Below are positions 17,441 through 27,448 of a stretch of DNA of 64,000 nt, in pieces. The DNA is taken from contig NZ_CAACVB010000009.1 in the NCBI RefSeq assembly GCF_900659635.1, forward strand, positions 1 through 64,000, written 5' to 3'. Position 1 is the first letter of the stretch, and every line of letters begins with the position of its first letter. Under the pieces are notes generated by a model that was not told where the DNA came from, did no database searches, and saw only the letters and a program-made list of their open reading frames with translations. The DNA comes from Actinomadura roseirufa. GTDB lineage: Bacteria > Actinomycetota > Actinomycetes > Streptosporangiales > Streptosporangiaceae. The position numbers and the translations under genes are program-made.

Positions 17441-17841
17441 GCCCGCGCCGAGGCCAGCCCGTCCATGGTGTTGGCGAGGATCAGTTCGCGCTGCAGCTCG
17501 GCCAGGACCGACAGCATGCCGAACATGGCGCGGCCCTCGGCCGTGGCGGTGTCGATGCCCTGCTCGATCACGTGCAGGCCGATCTCCCGCTCCCGCAGCT
17601 CCGCCCCGAGCGTCACCAGATGCAGCACCGACCGGGACAGCCGGTCCAGGCGGGTCACCTTCAACGTGTCACCCTCGCGCAGCAGCTGCAGCACCAGATC
17701 GAACTTCGGGCGCGAGGCCTTCGCGCCGGACGCCTTGTCGAGATAGATGTTCTCGCGGGACACTCCAGCCCGCAGGAGCGCGTCGATCTGGTGGTCGGGA
17801 TTCTGGTCGGCGGTCGACACCCGCGCGTAGCCGAAGAGCAT
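17441..17841 (-). pseudogene. Truncated Tn3-family serine resolvase (tnpR), HTH lost
   Basis: The catalytic domain is intact: MLFGYARVSTADQNPDHQI has the nucleophilic Ser, and LREGDTLKVTRLDRLSRSV has the conserved Arg cluster. It is about 85% identical by eye to the complete resolvase at 35999-36601. The frame runs to GLASARAR and there leaves homology; in the intact copy this point is followed by the hinge and the helix-turn-helix. The lost C-terminus means it cannot bind the res site by itself. The junction lies in the palindromic run GCGGGCCCGC at 17438-17447. Confidence 0.85.
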
Positions 17842-17942
17842 GCGTCGAAATCTACTCCCGCGACCGTTCACCGACATTGAAAACCGACACAAGTTCCCGA
17901 CGCTTCATGATCTTGGTGAGCTGCGGTTCCGTGATCGGGTCG

Positions 17943-17978
17943 CCCAGTGTCGGCAAACGAACGTCTGCCGACACTGGG
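17943..17978. promoter_or_regulatory. Resolvase recombination (res) dyad of element A
   Basis: A 36-bp dyad lies directly between the transposase stop and the resolvase gene, with one mismatch per arm. Half-site core: AGTGTCGGCA. The same half-site and the same AAACG inner sequence occur in the perfect 36-bp dyad of transposon B at 35872, which supports a shared resolvase-binding function. Confidence 0.65.
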
Positions 17979-17984
17979 CCGGGG

Positions 17985-20900
17985 TCACGCCGCAGATGGT
18001 TGAGGGCCGGTGACTGGTGCGTCCCCGAGGTCGAGCTGTTTGCTCATGTCGAGCTCGAACCGCCCGTACAGGTTGAGATGTGACCAGAAGAGGGCGGACA
18101 GGGCTCTCCGGTCGGCGTCGGTGAGTTTCTTCTGCCACTTCGGCTCGGCCAGCACGATCTGGACCATGCGGGTGTTGAGGTAGACGATCGCGGCCTGGAC
18201 CAGGTGCAACGCGAGCGCGGAGACTTCGACGTGCTCGCGGTCGTCGCCGGTGAGGTCGCCGGCCTTGCCGTAGAAGATGTCCTTGTTGGCGGAGTTCCAG
18301 TTCTCGACCACGTTGAGGCCCTCGTGGATCTCCCGGCGGAGTTCCTCTTCGGCGAGGTAGTCGCAGATGAACACGGTCCTGATCACGCGTCCGAGTTCCT
18401 CGATCGCGCGGTAGGTCGGGTGCTTGGGGCCGCCGCGGGTGAACCGGCGCAGCATCTGGTGGGCCTCGGCCGTTCCCAGCCGCAGCGCGGTCGCGTATTT
18501 GATCATCTGGTCGTACTGGTTGGAGATCAGCTCCCAGTCGATCGTCTTGCCCGACAGCACGGTGTCGAGCTGCGGCCACGCCTCGCCCTCGGTCAGGCCG
18601 GGCCGGTACAGGCGCGCGGACCCGATGTTCTTCAGCCGGGGCAGCAGCTTGAAGTCCAGCAAGTGGCTGAACGCGAACCCGACGATCGAAGCACCGTGCG
18701 TATCTGTGTACTGGCGGTCGATCTCCGCCGAGGTGAGGTGCCGGAGCAGGCCCTCGATCATCGAGGCGACCTCGGAGTCCGTGGTGGACCGGACCTGGGA
18801 GTAGATGCAGACGTTCTTCCGTTCGACGTGCCAGTACACCATGATCCCGGCGCCGCCGTACCGCTGGTGCCACTCGGTCATGTGGTTGGCCGACCAGGAT
18901 CCGAACTTGCGGGAGTCCGACGCGCACGCCGTCCCCGGCCCCCACAGCGAGACGTCGCGGGCGTCCAGGGTCTTGTTGACCACGGTGCGGATCGCGGCGC
19001 GCAGGTTGTCGCGGTTGACGAACAGGCGGCGGGTGCGGCGCAGCGCGACCTCGGTGTCGGCCTCCATCCCCGGGATCGCGGCGGTGCCGTCGGCGACCCG
19101 CTTGATGCCCATGTTCGTGCCGAGCCCGAACGTGCACAGCAGCAGCCGGCGGCGCAGCACGTCAGGATCGGTGACCGTGCGGGAGGCCACCGAGGTGAAC
19201 TCGGACGTGAACTCCGTGGCGTGGTCGACGTTCTTGATCAGGTCCAGGAGGTCGATGACGCCCCACCGGGAGGCGATCTCCTCTTTCAACTTCTGCAGGT
19301 TCTCCGGCTCGGGCTGCTTACCGATGGGCGGGACGCTGATCCACGGCTCGCCCTTCTTCTTCGTGATCTTCACGCCGCCGGTGGTGTTCTTCTTCAGCCC
19401 CTTGTTCAGCCGGTCCAGCGCGGCGACGTGCCGCTTCTTCAGATCGGCGATGAAGTCGGCGGGGTCGCGGGGCTTCTTCAGCGCCTCGTAGTGGACGTCC
19501 CGGTTGTCCTCGAAATCCTGCGGCAGGTCGTGGTCGGGGTTGCGCCAGGTGTTGCCGCCCTCCACCCAGATCTCCCGCCGGCGGATCGCCTTGCGCAGCG
19601 CGACCAGGACGCACAGCTCGTAGGGGATGCGCTCGACCAGCCAGGTGTCGGGGTCGACGACCGCTTCCTTCCAGTCCTCGGGCACCACGTGCTCGAACGG
19701 GACGACGTCGGAGGCTGCGTAGTAGTCCTCGTCGGAGTCGGCGTACCGGTCCAGCAGGTCCAGGGCGTCCATGACCGGCCGGAACACCTCGTTGTTACAT
19801 CCGAAGGTGACCGCCCGCAGCAGCTTGGGCAGCCCCCTGCGGTAGTGGTGGGAGTAGGAGCCGCGCAGCTTGGTCCGCACCCGGGTGTTGAACTGCTTCT
19901 CGTTCGCCTTGGCCTCGGCGAGGATGTCCTCCAAAGTGCGCTTGCCGACCACCGGATACAGGGCGGTGCGGACGATCTCCTCCGGCATGGCCAGCGCCGC
20001 GGTCGCGAGCTTCACCAGGATCCCGTTCTTGCCCGCCACCCGCCGGAACTCCGCGTTCAGCTCGCCCTCGACCTTCTTCTCCGCCCGCACACTGATCTTG
20101 TGCACGAGCTGGATCAGCAGCTCGACCAGGCCGTCGGTGATCTCGGCCTGGCGGACGTGGCACAGCGCGGCCAGCAGCGTGATCCGGATCGGCTGCGGCG
20201 CCGCCTCGAAGTCCGAGGGGTACATCTTCATCGCCCGGGCCCGCCACCCCGCCACGACCTTCTCCGACACCCCCTCGAACAACCCTGCGGGCAGGCCGAT
20301 CGCGTTCACCCGCTCCAGTTTCACGATCTCCGCCAGCAGCGTGTCCAGCTGGACCGCGCCCGGATCCTCCTTCAACTCCTGTAGGAACGCCCGCCCGGCC
20401 GCCGCCTTGGCCGCCTGCTCCGCGCCGTCCCCGGCGCTCTGACCCTCGCCTGCGGCGTCCGCGGCGGGGCTCTCGACGACGATCAGCTCCTCCAGCTTGC
20501 CGACCGACGTCGCCGACAGCCGGTCCACGGTCCGCTCGGTGAAGTGCCGCTCGAACATCGACTCCGCGCTGCCCAGGACCCGTTCGATCCGGGTCGTCTT
20601 CGGCGGCTCGATCTTCTCCTCGCGGCACCGCGTCAGCAACGCCGACCGCAGCCGGTCCCGCGACATCTCCACCGGGCAGATCTTCTCGGCCAGCCAGTCC
20701 GCGAGCTTGTCCTCATCGCCCACCGTCGGCTCACGGAACCCGTGGTAGTCCCGGACCTGCGCCCGGTGGTTCTTGATCGTCCGCCCGGACCAGTCGTAGG
20801 CGGCGAACAGCTCCGCGTCGACCTTCACCTGCCCGGCCATGAACTCCACCGCCGCCCGCGGGATGTCCTCCCGGCGCGGGAACCTCGCCTCCAGCTCGAA

Positions 20901-21023
20901 GAACTTGAGCATCAACCCGAACCCCAGCCGCGTCGCCCCGGTCTTGTTCGCCAGCAGGGCGACCTCCTCCGGATCCAGCGTCCAGCACTCGATCAGGTCT
21001 TCCAGCTCCCACTCACGCTTCAC
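17985..21023 (-). CDS. tnpA: Tn3 family transposase
   Basis: 1012 residues, full length for the family. The N-terminal DUF4158-type domain starts [14 protein letters not shown]. The C-terminal catalytic domain has the DDE triad: Asp in [12 protein letters not shown] (~702), Asp in QYTDTHGAS (~774) and Glu in [10 protein letters not shown] (~904). It catalyses replicative transposition by single-strand cleavage at inverted repeats. No frameshift is visible, so the protein may be active in trans even though element A has lost one end. It is clearly related to, but distinct from, the transposase of B (30705-33699). Confidence 0.95.
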   Translation of the reverse strand: MKREWELEDLIECWTLDPEEVALLANKTGATRLGFGLMLKFFELEARFPRREDIPRAAVEFMAGQVKVDAELFAAYDWSGRTIKNHRAQVRDYHGFREPTVGDEDKLADWLAEKICPVEMSRDRLRSALLTRCREEKIEPPKTTRIERVLGSAESMFERHFTERTVDRLSATSVGKLEELIVVESPAADAAGEGQSAGDGAEQAAKAAAGRAFLQELKEDPGAVQLDTLLAEIVKLERVNAIGLPAGLFEGVSEKVVAGWRARAMKMYPSDFEAAPQPIRITLLAALCHVRQAEITDGLVELLIQLVHKISVRAEKKVEGELNAEFRRVAGKNGILVKLATAALAMPEEIVRTALYPVVGKRTLEDILAEAKANEKQFNTRVRTKLRGSYSHHYRRGLPKLLRAVTFGCNNEVFRPVMDALDLLDRYADSDEDYYAASDVVPFEHVVPEDWKEAVVDPDTWLVERIPYELCVLVALRKAIRRREIWVEGGNTWRNPDHDLPQDFEDNRDVHYEALKKPRDPADFIADLKKRHVAALDRLNKGLKKNTTGGVKITKKKGEPWISVPPIGKQPEPENLQKLKEEIASRWGVIDLLDLIKNVDHATEFTSEFTSVASRTVTDPDVLRRRLLLCTFGLGTNMGIKRVADGTAAIPGMEADTEVALRRTRRLFVNRDNLRAAIRTVVNKTLDARDVSLWGPGTACASDSRKFGSWSANHMTEWHQRYGGAGIMVYWHVERKNVCIYSQVRSTTDSEVASMIEGLLRHLTSAEIDRQYTDTHGASIVGFAFSHLLDFKLLPRLKNIGSARLYRPGLTEGEAWPQLDTVLSGKTIDWELISNQYDQMIKYATALRLGTAEAHQMLRRFTRGGPKHPTYRAIEELGRVIRTVFICDYLAEEELRREIHEGLNVVENWNSANKDIFYGKAGDLTGDDREHVEVSALALHLVQAAIVYLNTRMVQIVLAEPKWQKKLTDADRRALSALFWSHLNLYGRFELDMSKQLDLGDAPVTGPQPSAA

Positions 21024-21141
21024 GCCCGCACCTTTTCTCCCGAGCTACGACGAAGGTCGGAAGAAACATGCTTCGTAACCGAGTGGCTACTGCTCGGTAT
21101 GCCCGAGCCGTGATCACGGCGTGGCGACGCTGAAACGGAAC

Positions 21142-21225
21142 GCTCAGTTACATTGCCCCGGCACTCGCCCTGGACAACCCATCACCATCTACACGAACGC
21201 CGATCACGCAGAGCTACATTGCCCC
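21142..21225. repeat. Pair of 18-bp direct repeats near the end of element A
   Basis: GCTCAGTTACATTGCCCC (21142-21159) and GCAGAGCTACATTGCCCC (21208-21225) are 66 bp apart and upstream of tnpA, where the right inverted repeat of element A should lie. They may be transposase-binding sites or remnants of successive ends. The left end is missing, so the test by comparison cannot be made. Confidence 0.45.
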
Positions 21226-21253
21226 TGGTGACACGGACCCGAGTGGGGGGCCA

Positions 21254-21397
21254 GCTACGGCGAGCCGCCATTCGGCGCGCATGGGGTGGGTCGCCGTGGA
21301 TTGTCTTGTGATCGTGTTCCTGTCCGTTGGTGGGGGGTTTGGTGAGCACGGCGAGGTGCCGGGATGCGTGCGCAGTGGGAGCCGGGAGGATCTGATC
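21254..21397 (+). repeat. Copy 1 of a ~144-bp direct repeat (5' end of a Tn3-type tnpA)
   Basis: Nearly identical to 39611-39753, with about three substitutions and one extra G. It begins GCTACGGCGAGCCGCC and ends in TCTGATC, inside the first codons of a Tn3-type transposase (GTG at 21368, reading RSGSREDLI). After 21397 the coding frame breaks off and a resolvase gene follows. In copy 2 the transposase reading frame continues further. Confidence 0.85.
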
Positions 21398-21495
21398 GGC
21401 CCGCGAGGAGGCTGAGTGCGGAAAATAGCGGTAGGCCGTGCGGGCGCCCGTACGCTGCCGGAATGATCTTGGGGCTATCCGGAACACTTGAGGGC

Positions 21496-21891
21496 GTGAA
21501 CGCAGCGCCCTCCGGCACGGCTCCCGGCGCCGTCCGGGTCGGATATGCCCGCTGCTCCACCGACGGGCAGGACGTCGTGGTCCAGACCGAGCAGCTCCTC
21601 GGTCTGGGTGTGTCCGAAGACCGGATCTACATCGATCGGGGCTTCTCCGGGACCACCGGCCGCAACCGCGGCGGCCTGGACCAGGCCCTGACCGCGGTGT
21701 GGCCGCCCAGCGTGTTCACCGTGACCAAGTTCGACCGGTTCGCCCGCAACATGGCCGAGGCCAACCAGATCCTCACCGACCTGTCCGACCGGGGCGTGCC
21801 GTTCGGGCTGGGCGCCTCGGTCTACGACTGGAACGACCCCTTCGGCCGGCTGTTCCTACAGACCCTGGCGATGGTCGCCGAGTTCGAGGCC
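21496..21891 (+). pseudogene. 5' part of a serine resolvase split by inserted cargo
   Basis: GTG at 21496 begins a resolvase catalytic domain: VGYARCSTDGQDVVVQTEQ with the nucleophilic Ser, YIDRGFSGT, and VTKFDRFARNMAEAN. It is about 90% identical to the intact copy at 37298-37921. Homology stops after MVAEFEA at 21891; nine foreign codons follow to a stop at 21918. The missing C-terminal HTH reappears at 24313-24408 in the same orientation, so the gene was split by about 2.4 kb with loss of roughly 43 codons. Confidence 0.88.
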
Positions 21892-21948
21892 GGCTATGTA
21901 GGTGGATCCGAGAGCTAGATGCAGGCAGATGCACAGAGGTCGGTTGGG

Positions 21949-22971
21949 TCAGGTGATTGTGATCACGACCTTGCCGAAGGCGCCGCGTTCGAGGTGGTCG
22001 AGGGCAGAGGGGAGGTCGTGCAGGGCGTATTCGGCTGCGATCACAGGGTGCAGGGCGATGTGGTCGGCCGCGCGGACGAGGTCCTCCAGCGCCCGCCGGT
22101 GGCCGACCTGTAGGCCGTCGATGCGTAGCTTCTTGCGGGCCAGGTGAGCGACATGGCCGGAGATCTCGTATCCCTCGAGAATGCCGATGAGCGAGATGTG
22201 GCCGCCGACCGCTGCCGCCTCGATCGAGCGGGCGAGGTGGTGCGCGCCGATGGTCTCCAGGATGTGGTCGGCCCCACGGTCGTGGGTGGCTTCGTAGACG
22301 GCCTCGACCCAGTCCCGGGTCGTCCTGTTGATCAGATGGGTGGCGCACAGGTCCTTGGCTCGGGCGAGTTTGGCGTCGTGGCCGGAGACCACGATGACCT
22401 CGGCGCCGTGCGCCGCGGCGATCTGCAGGCCGAACAGGGCGACCCCGCCCGTGCCCAGTACGACCACCGTCTGGCCCGCATGCACTCGGCCCTGCCCCAC
22501 CAGGGCGGTCCAGGCCGACAGGCCGGCCATCGGCAGCGTGCTCGCCTCGACGTCGCTGAGGCTGGCCGGTGCCCGTACGGCCCACTCCTGATCGAGGGCG
22601 ACATACTCGGACAAGACCCCGAGGTAGTATCCGCTCCCGAGAGCCTCCGGGCCGCCCATCCGGGCATTGCCCGGACCGGGCCCGTCGAGCCAGCCTGGCA
22701 AGCAGACGGAGATGACGCGATCCCCGGGCGCGAAGCGGTCGGTTCCTGTCCCCACGGCGACGACCTCGCCCGCCATGTCGGAGCCGGGCACGAACGGGCC
22801 GTTGCCGGGGAAGGTCATGGTCAGACCCTCGTCGATGGCGAGCCTGTCGCGGTAGTTGAGCGCGACCGACGAAACCTTGACCAGGATCTCGCCGGGCGCG
22901 GGATCCGGGATGGGGGCCTCGGTGAGTTCCAGGTTGGCGCGGCCGTTCGTCTTCATCGTCCATTGCTTCAT
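21949..22971 (-). CDS. Zinc-independent MDR-superfamily oxidoreductase (quinone reductase-like)
   Basis: About 340 residues. It has a GroES-like N-terminal domain (PGEILVKVSSVALNYRD, FVPGSDMAGEVVAVG) and a Rossmann domain with VVLGTGGVALFGLQIAAAHGA. The catalytic zinc Cys of alcohol dehydrogenases is replaced by Asn-Tyr (ALNYRD), so it belongs to the zinc-free group that includes NADPH:quinone reductases. The start MKQWTMKT (22971) is preferred; an in-frame ATG six codons upstream also exists. It is divergent from the XRE regulator at 23089, with about 117 bp between. Both lie in the cargo that splits the resolvase gene, so it is probably acquired. Confidence 0.88.
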   Translation of the reverse strand: MKQWTMKTNGRANLELTEAPIPDPAPGEILVKVSSVALNYRDRLAIDEGLTMTFPGNGPFVPGSDMAGEVVAVGTGTDRFAPGDRVISVCLPGWLDGPGPGNARMGGPEALGSGYYLGVLSEYVALDQEWAVRAPASLSDVEASTLPMAGLSAWTALVGQGRVHAGQTVVVLGTGGVALFGLQIAAAHGAEVIVVSGHDAKLARAKDLCATHLINRTTRDWVEAVYEATHDRGADHILETIGAHHLARSIEAAAVGGHISLIGILEGYEISGHVAHLARKKLRIDGLQVGHRRALEDLVRAADHIALHPVIAAEYALHDLPSALDHLERGAFGKVVITIT

Positions 22972-23088
22972 GGCGTCTAGATTCGCCACCGCGCGCGGTT
23001 GCTTCCAGACCCGGGCGTGGGTGGTCAGCGGCTGCCTGGCATCGGCAGGGTCAGGCAGCAGGGTGGCCTGCGCGGCACTATAGGAGAC

Positions 23089-23919
23089 ATGGCAGACACC
23101 GCGACGCTAGGGGAGTTTCTGCGCCTTCGGCGAGGCAGGCTTAAACCGCAGGACGTGGGCATCGCCTCATATGGCGAGCGCCGGGTGCCGGGGCTGCGCC
23201 GTGAGGAACTGGCCCAGCTCGCGGGGGTGAGCGTCACCTACTACACGCGACTGGAGCAGGGCCAGAGCCACCAGGCGTCGGAATCGGTCATCGAGGCGCT
23301 CGCCCGCGCGCTGGAGCTCAGCGACGACGAGCGCATCTACCTGCACAATCTCGCCAGGCCCAGGACGGCACGCCCGCGCACCCCCGCACCTGCGACCGTG
23401 CGTCGGGCCACTCGGCAGCTCATCGACTCCCTGGAGTGGCCCGCCGTCGTGACCGGGCCGCGCACCGAGGTGCTGGCGTGGAACTCCCCAGGGCATCGGC
23501 TCCTGGCGGGGCACCTCGATCGGGACGCGCCCGATCACGTTGAGCGGCGCCCCAACCTGACCAGGATGCTGTTCCTGGATGCGCACCATCGTGACCTCTA
23601 CCCGCGCTGGGACACCTCGGCATCCTGCGCCGTCGCGTCGCTGAGACTCACCGTCAGCCGGGATCCCGACGACACTGAACTGGCCGCGCTGATTGGAGAG
23701 CTGATCATGAAGAGCGAGGAGTTCGCCGCGCTGTGGTCCGCACACCCAGTCGCCGAACACGCCTCTGGACCTCGTCACCTGCGGCATCCCGAGATCGGCG
23801 AACTGGTTCTGGAGCTGGAGACGCTGTCGCTGGTCGACGAGCCCGACCATCGCCTGCTCATCTTCAGCGCCGCGGAGGGAAGCCCATCCCAGGCTGCGCT
23901 GCGGCTGCTGTGGGTCTGA
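23089..23919 (+). CDS. XRE-family regulator with MmyB-like ligand-binding domain
   Basis: 276 residues. The N-terminal HTH (VPGLRREELAQLAGVSVTYY, TRLEQGQ) is the standard opening of MmyB-type regulators of actinomycetes. The C-terminal domain (WPAVVTGPRTEVLAWNSPGH ... LWSAHPVAEHASG) is the MmyB-like PAS-fold domain, which binds fatty-acid-like ligands in known members. AGGAGA precedes the ATG at 23089. In this family the regulator normally controls the divergent oxidoreductase gene, here 21949-22971, and this pair fits that pattern. Confidence 0.92.
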   Translation: MADTATLGEFLRLRRGRLKPQDVGIASYGERRVPGLRREELAQLAGVSVTYYTRLEQGQSHQASESVIEALARALELSDDERIYLHNLARPRTARPRTPAPATVRRATRQLIDSLEWPAVVTGPRTEVLAWNSPGHRLLAGHLDRDAPDHVERRPNLTRMLFLDAHHRDLYPRWDTSASCAVASLRLTVSRDPDDTELAALIGELIMKSEEFAALWSAHPVAEHASGPRHLRHPEIGELVLELETLSLVDEPDHRLLIFSAAEGSPSQAALRLLWV

Positions 23920-24013
23920 ACCAAGGACACGAGCCTCAGCTATTCACAGCTGCCCCCTCTACTTTTCTAGCCGTAGGTAACGGTGCACTCCAGGCGGTAC
24001 GCCGACAAGTGGG

Positions 24014-24312
24014 TTAGCTGGCTCGTTCGGCTCTAGCTCGGGTTTGGGCGAGGCGGTAGGAGTCCGTGCCTGTCTCGATGATGTTGCGGGCGAAGGTGAG
24101 ACGGTCGACGATCGCGGCGCAGAGACGCGGGTCGGTGAAGGTGCGGGTCCAGTCTGAGAACGACTCGTTGGAGGCGATGGCGACGCTGTTCTTCTCCTCG
24201 TTCGGTGAGGACCTGGAAGAGGAGTTCAGCGCCGTGCCGGTCGAGTTCCATGTGCCGAGTTCGTCGATGCAGAGCAGGTCAACGCGTCCGTAACGGGCAA
24301 CGGTCTTGGCCA
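24014..24312 (-). pseudogene. Fragment of an IS21-family IstB ATPase with two frameshifts
   Basis: Read on the minus strand in three frames, this gives VDLLCIDELG, then MELDRHGAELLFQVLTER, then SVAIASNESFSDWTRTFTDP and IIETGTDSYRL, the C-terminal third of IstB. One base is missing after the DELG codons and another shift occurs at the GAGGAGAAG run. The Walker A part is absent. It abuts the resolvase C-terminal remnant exactly at 24312/24313 and so marks one edge of the cargo. Confidence 0.8.
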
Positions 24313-24408
24313 GGCGAGGTGTCGCTGGCCGACCTGGCGACCGAGTACAGCGTCGGCCGCTCCACCATCCACCGCATCATCCACGGGCCGCCGGCCGGGC
24401 AGGGCTGA
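24313..24408 (+). pseudogene. 3' part (HTH) of the split serine resolvase
   Basis: Encodes SLADLATEYSVGRSTIHRII and a short tail, the helix-turn-helix that ends the intact resolvase at 37298-37921. It is the displaced C-terminus of the gene starting at 21496. The stretch 24409-24610 that follows contains no gene I recognise. Confidence 0.85.
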
Positions 24409-24610
24409 CGCTGACGTCGGGGAGCCGATGACGGCGGTGGAAGCCGCGGTCTCGCAGGCCCACGATTGGCACGGGCGGTGCGCCGACTACCAGGCCGAGC
24501 ACCTCGCGCAGGCCGCCGACGCAGCGGACCATGGTGCAGAACTGGTTCCAGGATAAGTCGGAAAGGGGCAAGCCGCAGGTCAGCGGGGTGTCTGGACCTG
24601 CGGCGCTGAC

Positions 24611-25468
24611 TCAGACGGTGACGCGGTCGGTGAGCAGGTCGGCGACCGTCCGTGGTTCGCGGCCGAGGAGTTCGGCCAGGAGCGGGTCGACTTCTGTGAA
24701 ATGGCCACTTCGCGCGGCCTCGAAGAACGGCAGCAGCAAGCGGGCCATGGACTCCGACATGCCGGCCGCGACATGGTCGGCGATCCATTGCTCGTCTTCC
24801 ACGACGACTCGCCTGATGTCGCGGCCGGTGATCTGCGTGGCGATCGTGGCGATGTCGTCGAAGGTGACGGCGCGGCGGGCGGTGAGCGTGACGGGACCGT
24901 CGAACGGGCGCTGCCCGGCGAGGATGATTGCGGCGGCCTCGGCCTCGTCGGCGCGGTCCGTCCACGAGACGGGGCCGTCCGCCGGCGCGGCGATGACTCC
25001 TGTCTGCCGCCAGGGGCCGAGCAGCCAGTGGAGGCTGTGGGAGTAGAAGCCGTTGCGCAGCGAGGTCCAGGCGGTTCCCGAGTCCGCGAGCAGCGCCTCG
25101 GTGGCGGCGTGTTCACGCGCCGGGGCGAACGGACTGTCGCTGCGCACGTTCTGGTGACCGGTGTACAGGATGCGCCGGGCGCCCGCGGCGACCGCGGCCT
25201 CGATCGCCGTGCGGTGCAGACCGACTCCGTCGCCGTGGGGGTCGTTCTGGGACACCAGCAGCACTTGATCGGCGCCCTCGAACGACTCACGCAACGCGGA
25301 CGGGTCGTCGTAGGAGCCACGCCGTACGCGCACGCCCCGGTCGGCGAAGTGCTGTGCTTTGGCGACGTCGCGCACGCTGACGCCGATCTCGTCTGCGGGG
25401 ATGCGCTTGAGCAGGTGCTCGACGGTGGCGCCGTTGAGGGCGCCGGTCGCGCCGGTGATGACGATCAT
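24611..25468 (-). CDS. NmrA-like/atypical SDR NAD(P)H-binding protein
   Basis: 285 residues. N-terminal MIVITGATGALNGATVEHLL is the NAD(P)-binding motif (TGxxGxxG form), followed by VRDVAKAQHFADRGVRVRRG and QVLLVSQNDP. It belongs to the NmrA/QorB group of atypical SDRs, which act as quinone reductases or redox sensors. The YxxxK catalytic pair is not obvious. The ATG at 25468 has an AAAGGCGTG ribosome site. A TetR gene (25618-26223) lies about 150 bp upstream on the same strand and probably regulates or is cotranscribed with it. Confidence 0.85.
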   Translation of the reverse strand: MIVITGATGALNGATVEHLLKRIPADEIGVSVRDVAKAQHFADRGVRVRRGSYDDPSALRESFEGADQVLLVSQNDPHGDGVGLHRTAIEAAVAAGARRILYTGHQNVRSDSPFAPAREHAATEALLADSGTAWTSLRNGFYSHSLHWLLGPWRQTGVIAAPADGPVSWTDRADEAEAAAIILAGQRPFDGPVTLTARRAVTFDDIATIATQITGRDIRRVVVEDEQWIADHVAAGMSESMARLLLPFFEAARSGHFTEVDPLLAELLGREPRTVADLLTDRVTV

Positions 25469-25617
25469 GATCACGCCTTTCTGTGGATGTCTCGCGTTGG
25501 ACCACGTGGTCGGGCGCCGAGGCGTTCGGTGGTCGCGAGGACGTGTGCCGAAGGGGAGGGACAGCCGGTCCGGGCTGCGGCCGTCCACGGGGGGGCGAGG
25601 ACGGCGATGCGCCGTTC

Positions 25618-26223
25618 TCACCCGCGCCGTAGCAGGGGCAGGAGGATGTCGTCGACGAGGTGAGCGAGGAATCGCTGGTCGCAGGGCTCGCCGGCGAAGA
25701 TGAGCCGGTGAACGATGACGGCCGGGGCGATCTCGGCGAACAGCCCGGCCGCTCCGGGCACCAGGTGTTCGCCGGCCTCGGTCGCGCTGCGAAACGGCTG
25801 TTCGGTCATCATCGCCCCATCGCGACGCAGGATCCGCCGCATGGCCGCGGCGAGCTCCGGGTCGCTGCGCATGCCCGCGAACAGGGCGCCGAGCAGCCCG
25901 ACCTCCTGTTCACCGATCTGTCGCGCCAGCCACCGCACGAGCTCCAGCAAGACCTCGCGAAGATCACCTGTCCAGGTGACCGGCGGGGTGTCCACCGCGC
26001 GGCGCTCGACCGCCGCGGCCACCAGCGCGGCCTTGCCGGCGTAGCGCCGGTAGACCGTCGGCTTACCGACCCCGGCCCGGGTCGCGACCGCCTCGATGGA
26101 CAGCTGGTCGTACCCGACTTCGGTCAGCAGACGCAGCGTCGCGTCGAGAATGGCGACGTCACGGCCGCTGTCACGCGGCCTGCCCCGCGTCGGCGAAGCC
26201 TCACCCGCCCCTGACACACCCAC
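25618..26223 (-). CDS. TetR/AcrR family regulator
   Basis: About 201 residues. The N-terminal HTH reads [39 protein letters not shown]. The C-terminal domain is of the TetR_C_11-like type ([20 protein letters not shown]). The start is GTG 26223 or 26217, both weak. Upstream (26229-26262) lies an A/T-richer run with TTTACGAAACGGAACTGG and ACGTAACGAAA, which looks like promoter plus operator. The likely target is the NmrA-like gene directly downstream. Confidence 0.88.
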   Translation of the reverse strand: MGVSGAGEASPTRGRPRDSGRDVAILDATLRLLTEVGYDQLSIEAVATRAGVGKPTVYRRYAGKAALVAAAVERRAVDTPPVTWTGDLREVLLELVRWLARQIGEQEVGLLGALFAGMRSDPELAAAMRRILRRDGAMMTEQPFRSATEAGEHLVPGAAGLFAEIAPAVIVHRLIFAGEPCDQRFLAHLVDDILLPLLRRG

Positions 26224-26396
26224 CCCTGATTTACGAAACGGAACTGGTACGTAACGAAAATAGGGTCGGGCGGGGGAGCCGGTCAAGGCCTCCGATTCCC
26301 GAAGCTGTCCTGAGCCACAAAGTGGAGTCTTTTGCGCAGGTCGGCCCGCGAGGAGGATCGGAACGACCAGTAGCGACAGGCGGCTGACGCCGACGG

Positions 26397-27350
26397 TCAG
26401 CGGGGGTGTCGGCGAGCGGCGGAGTCGGTATCTGCGGTGACGCGGGCGGAGGTGTGTTCGCCGAGGCGGACGTAGGCGCCGAGGCTGGCCAGGTGGGCGT
26501 GGCGGGACTTGGCTTGGAGTTCGGCGGCGGTGCGGCCGGCGGCCGCGAGGTGCTGCAGCGCGGAGTGGCGCAGCTGGTGGAGCGTCCATCCGTTGCCGTG
26601 CGGGTCGAGGACGCGGGTGGCGGTCTTGAACAGGTACTCGGCGCGGGGGTAGGAGAGTCGGCCGTGTCCGGTGGTCGGGCAGATGTCGGCGGCCGCGGGC
26701 GCGCGGGGTCCGGTGGTGGGGGCGCGGCGGTCTGCCAGGAACACCGGCCCGGCGGTGCGGCCTTTGAGTAGGCGGGGTAGCAGCCGTGCGGTTCCGGTGG
26801 CCCAGTGCACGTACTCGATCGCGCCGCCCTTGGAGACCACCCGGGCGCGGCGGAACTCGGGGTCCAGATCCTCGACATTGAGGGAGAGGATCTCTTCGGC
26901 GCGGGCGGCGGTCTCGTACAGCATCCGCCACAGCACCCGCTCGCGCAGCCCGTGCGCGTCATCGCCGAGCAGCTTGTCCAGCCGGGCACGCGGGACGGCG
27001 CGGTCACCGCGACGGGCGGGCTTGCGGCGGGTCAGCCGCCGCGCCGGGTTGGTGGCCAGCAGCTCCTGGCGCTGCGCCCAGGTGGTGAACGAGGTGAGCG
27101 CCGACAGGTGCCGGTTCCAGGTGGCGGCCGCCGCGCCGTTCCACCGCTGCATCACCGCGGCGAAGTCCTCGGGTGCCAGGTCGGCGACCGGGCTGGCGCC
27201 GCCGGCGACGTCGATCAGCCGGGCGAGGGTGTCGTCGTAGCTGGCGCGGGTGGTGAGGACCGGGATCTGATCGAGGTAGCGGTCGATGGCGGCTGCGAGG
27301 GTGCAGGCGCCGGATGGGCTCGGCCGGCCGGGGAACGCTACGACGGGCAC
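26397..27350 (-). CDS. Tyrosine recombinase (phage-integrase family)
   Basis: 317 residues. It has an N-terminal SAM-like core-binding domain (~17-105) and a catalytic domain with the complete tyrosine-recombinase set: Arg150 in ETAARAEE, Lys174 in VVSKGG, His258 and Arg261 in LHQLRHS, His284 in SRHAH and Tyr293 in LGAYVRLG. It cuts and rejoins DNA through a 3'-phosphotyrosine. It is divergent from the Ser/Thr kinase gene, and the 150 bp between them hold two inverted repeats. No attachment-site pair was recognised, so its substrate is unknown. Confidence 0.92.
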   Translation of the reverse strand: MPVVAFPGRPSPSGACTLAAAIDRYLDQIPVLTTRASYDDTLARLIDVAGGASPVADLAPEDFAAVMQRWNGAAAATWNRHLSALTSFTTWAQRQELLATNPARRLTRRKPARRGDRAVPRARLDKLLGDDAHGLRERVLWRMLYETAARAEEILSLNVEDLDPEFRRARVVSKGGAIEYVHWATGTARLLPRLLKGRTAGPVFLADRRAPTTGPRAPAAADICPTTGHGRLSYPRAEYLFKTATRVLDPHGNGWTLHQLRHSALQHLAAAGRTAAELQAKSRHAHLASLGAYVRLGEHTSARVTADTDSAARRHPR

Positions 27351-27367
27351 CGGTGACCTCCGCGGGG

Positions 27368-27384
27368 GTTATGTGACACATAAC
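27368..27384. promoter_or_regulatory. Perfect 17-bp palindrome upstream of the recombinase gene
   Basis: GTTATGTGACACATAAC is perfectly symmetrical about its central A, 18 bp upstream of the recombinase start. It is a strong candidate operator or recombinase/excisionase site. Confidence 0.6.
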
Positions 27385-27448
27385 GTTGCCGACTCGCTTG
27401 CGCCGCGGCGGATGGCGAGCTGGGCGAAGGGGAGCCAACGTGGGCCAG

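Larger units (their letters stand above)
17441..21225. mobile_element. Tn3-family element A, left end lost
   Basis: It comprises a truncated resolvase, a res-type dyad and a full transposase, all on the minus strand, with the same gene types as transposon B. The left end is cut inside the resolvase gene and joined to the LAL pseudogene, so the left inverted repeat is missing. The right limit is set loosely at the second ACATTGCCCC repeat (21208-21225); the true inverted repeat was not identified. No passenger gene lies between transposase and resolvase. Confidence 0.7.

Noticed and set aside
18204-20384. A 726-codon open frame antisense to transposase A
   Set aside because: Shadow frame of tnpA; no motif and biased composition.
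21949-22971. Zinc alcohol dehydrogenase
   Set aside because: The catalytic zinc Cys position is replaced (ALNYRD), so the enzyme is of the zinc-free quinone-reductase type.
24426-24560. Short frames on both strands after the resolvase HTH remnant
   Set aside because: Neither (about 40 codons plus, 64 codons minus) has a recognisable motif or ribosome site; probably not a gene.
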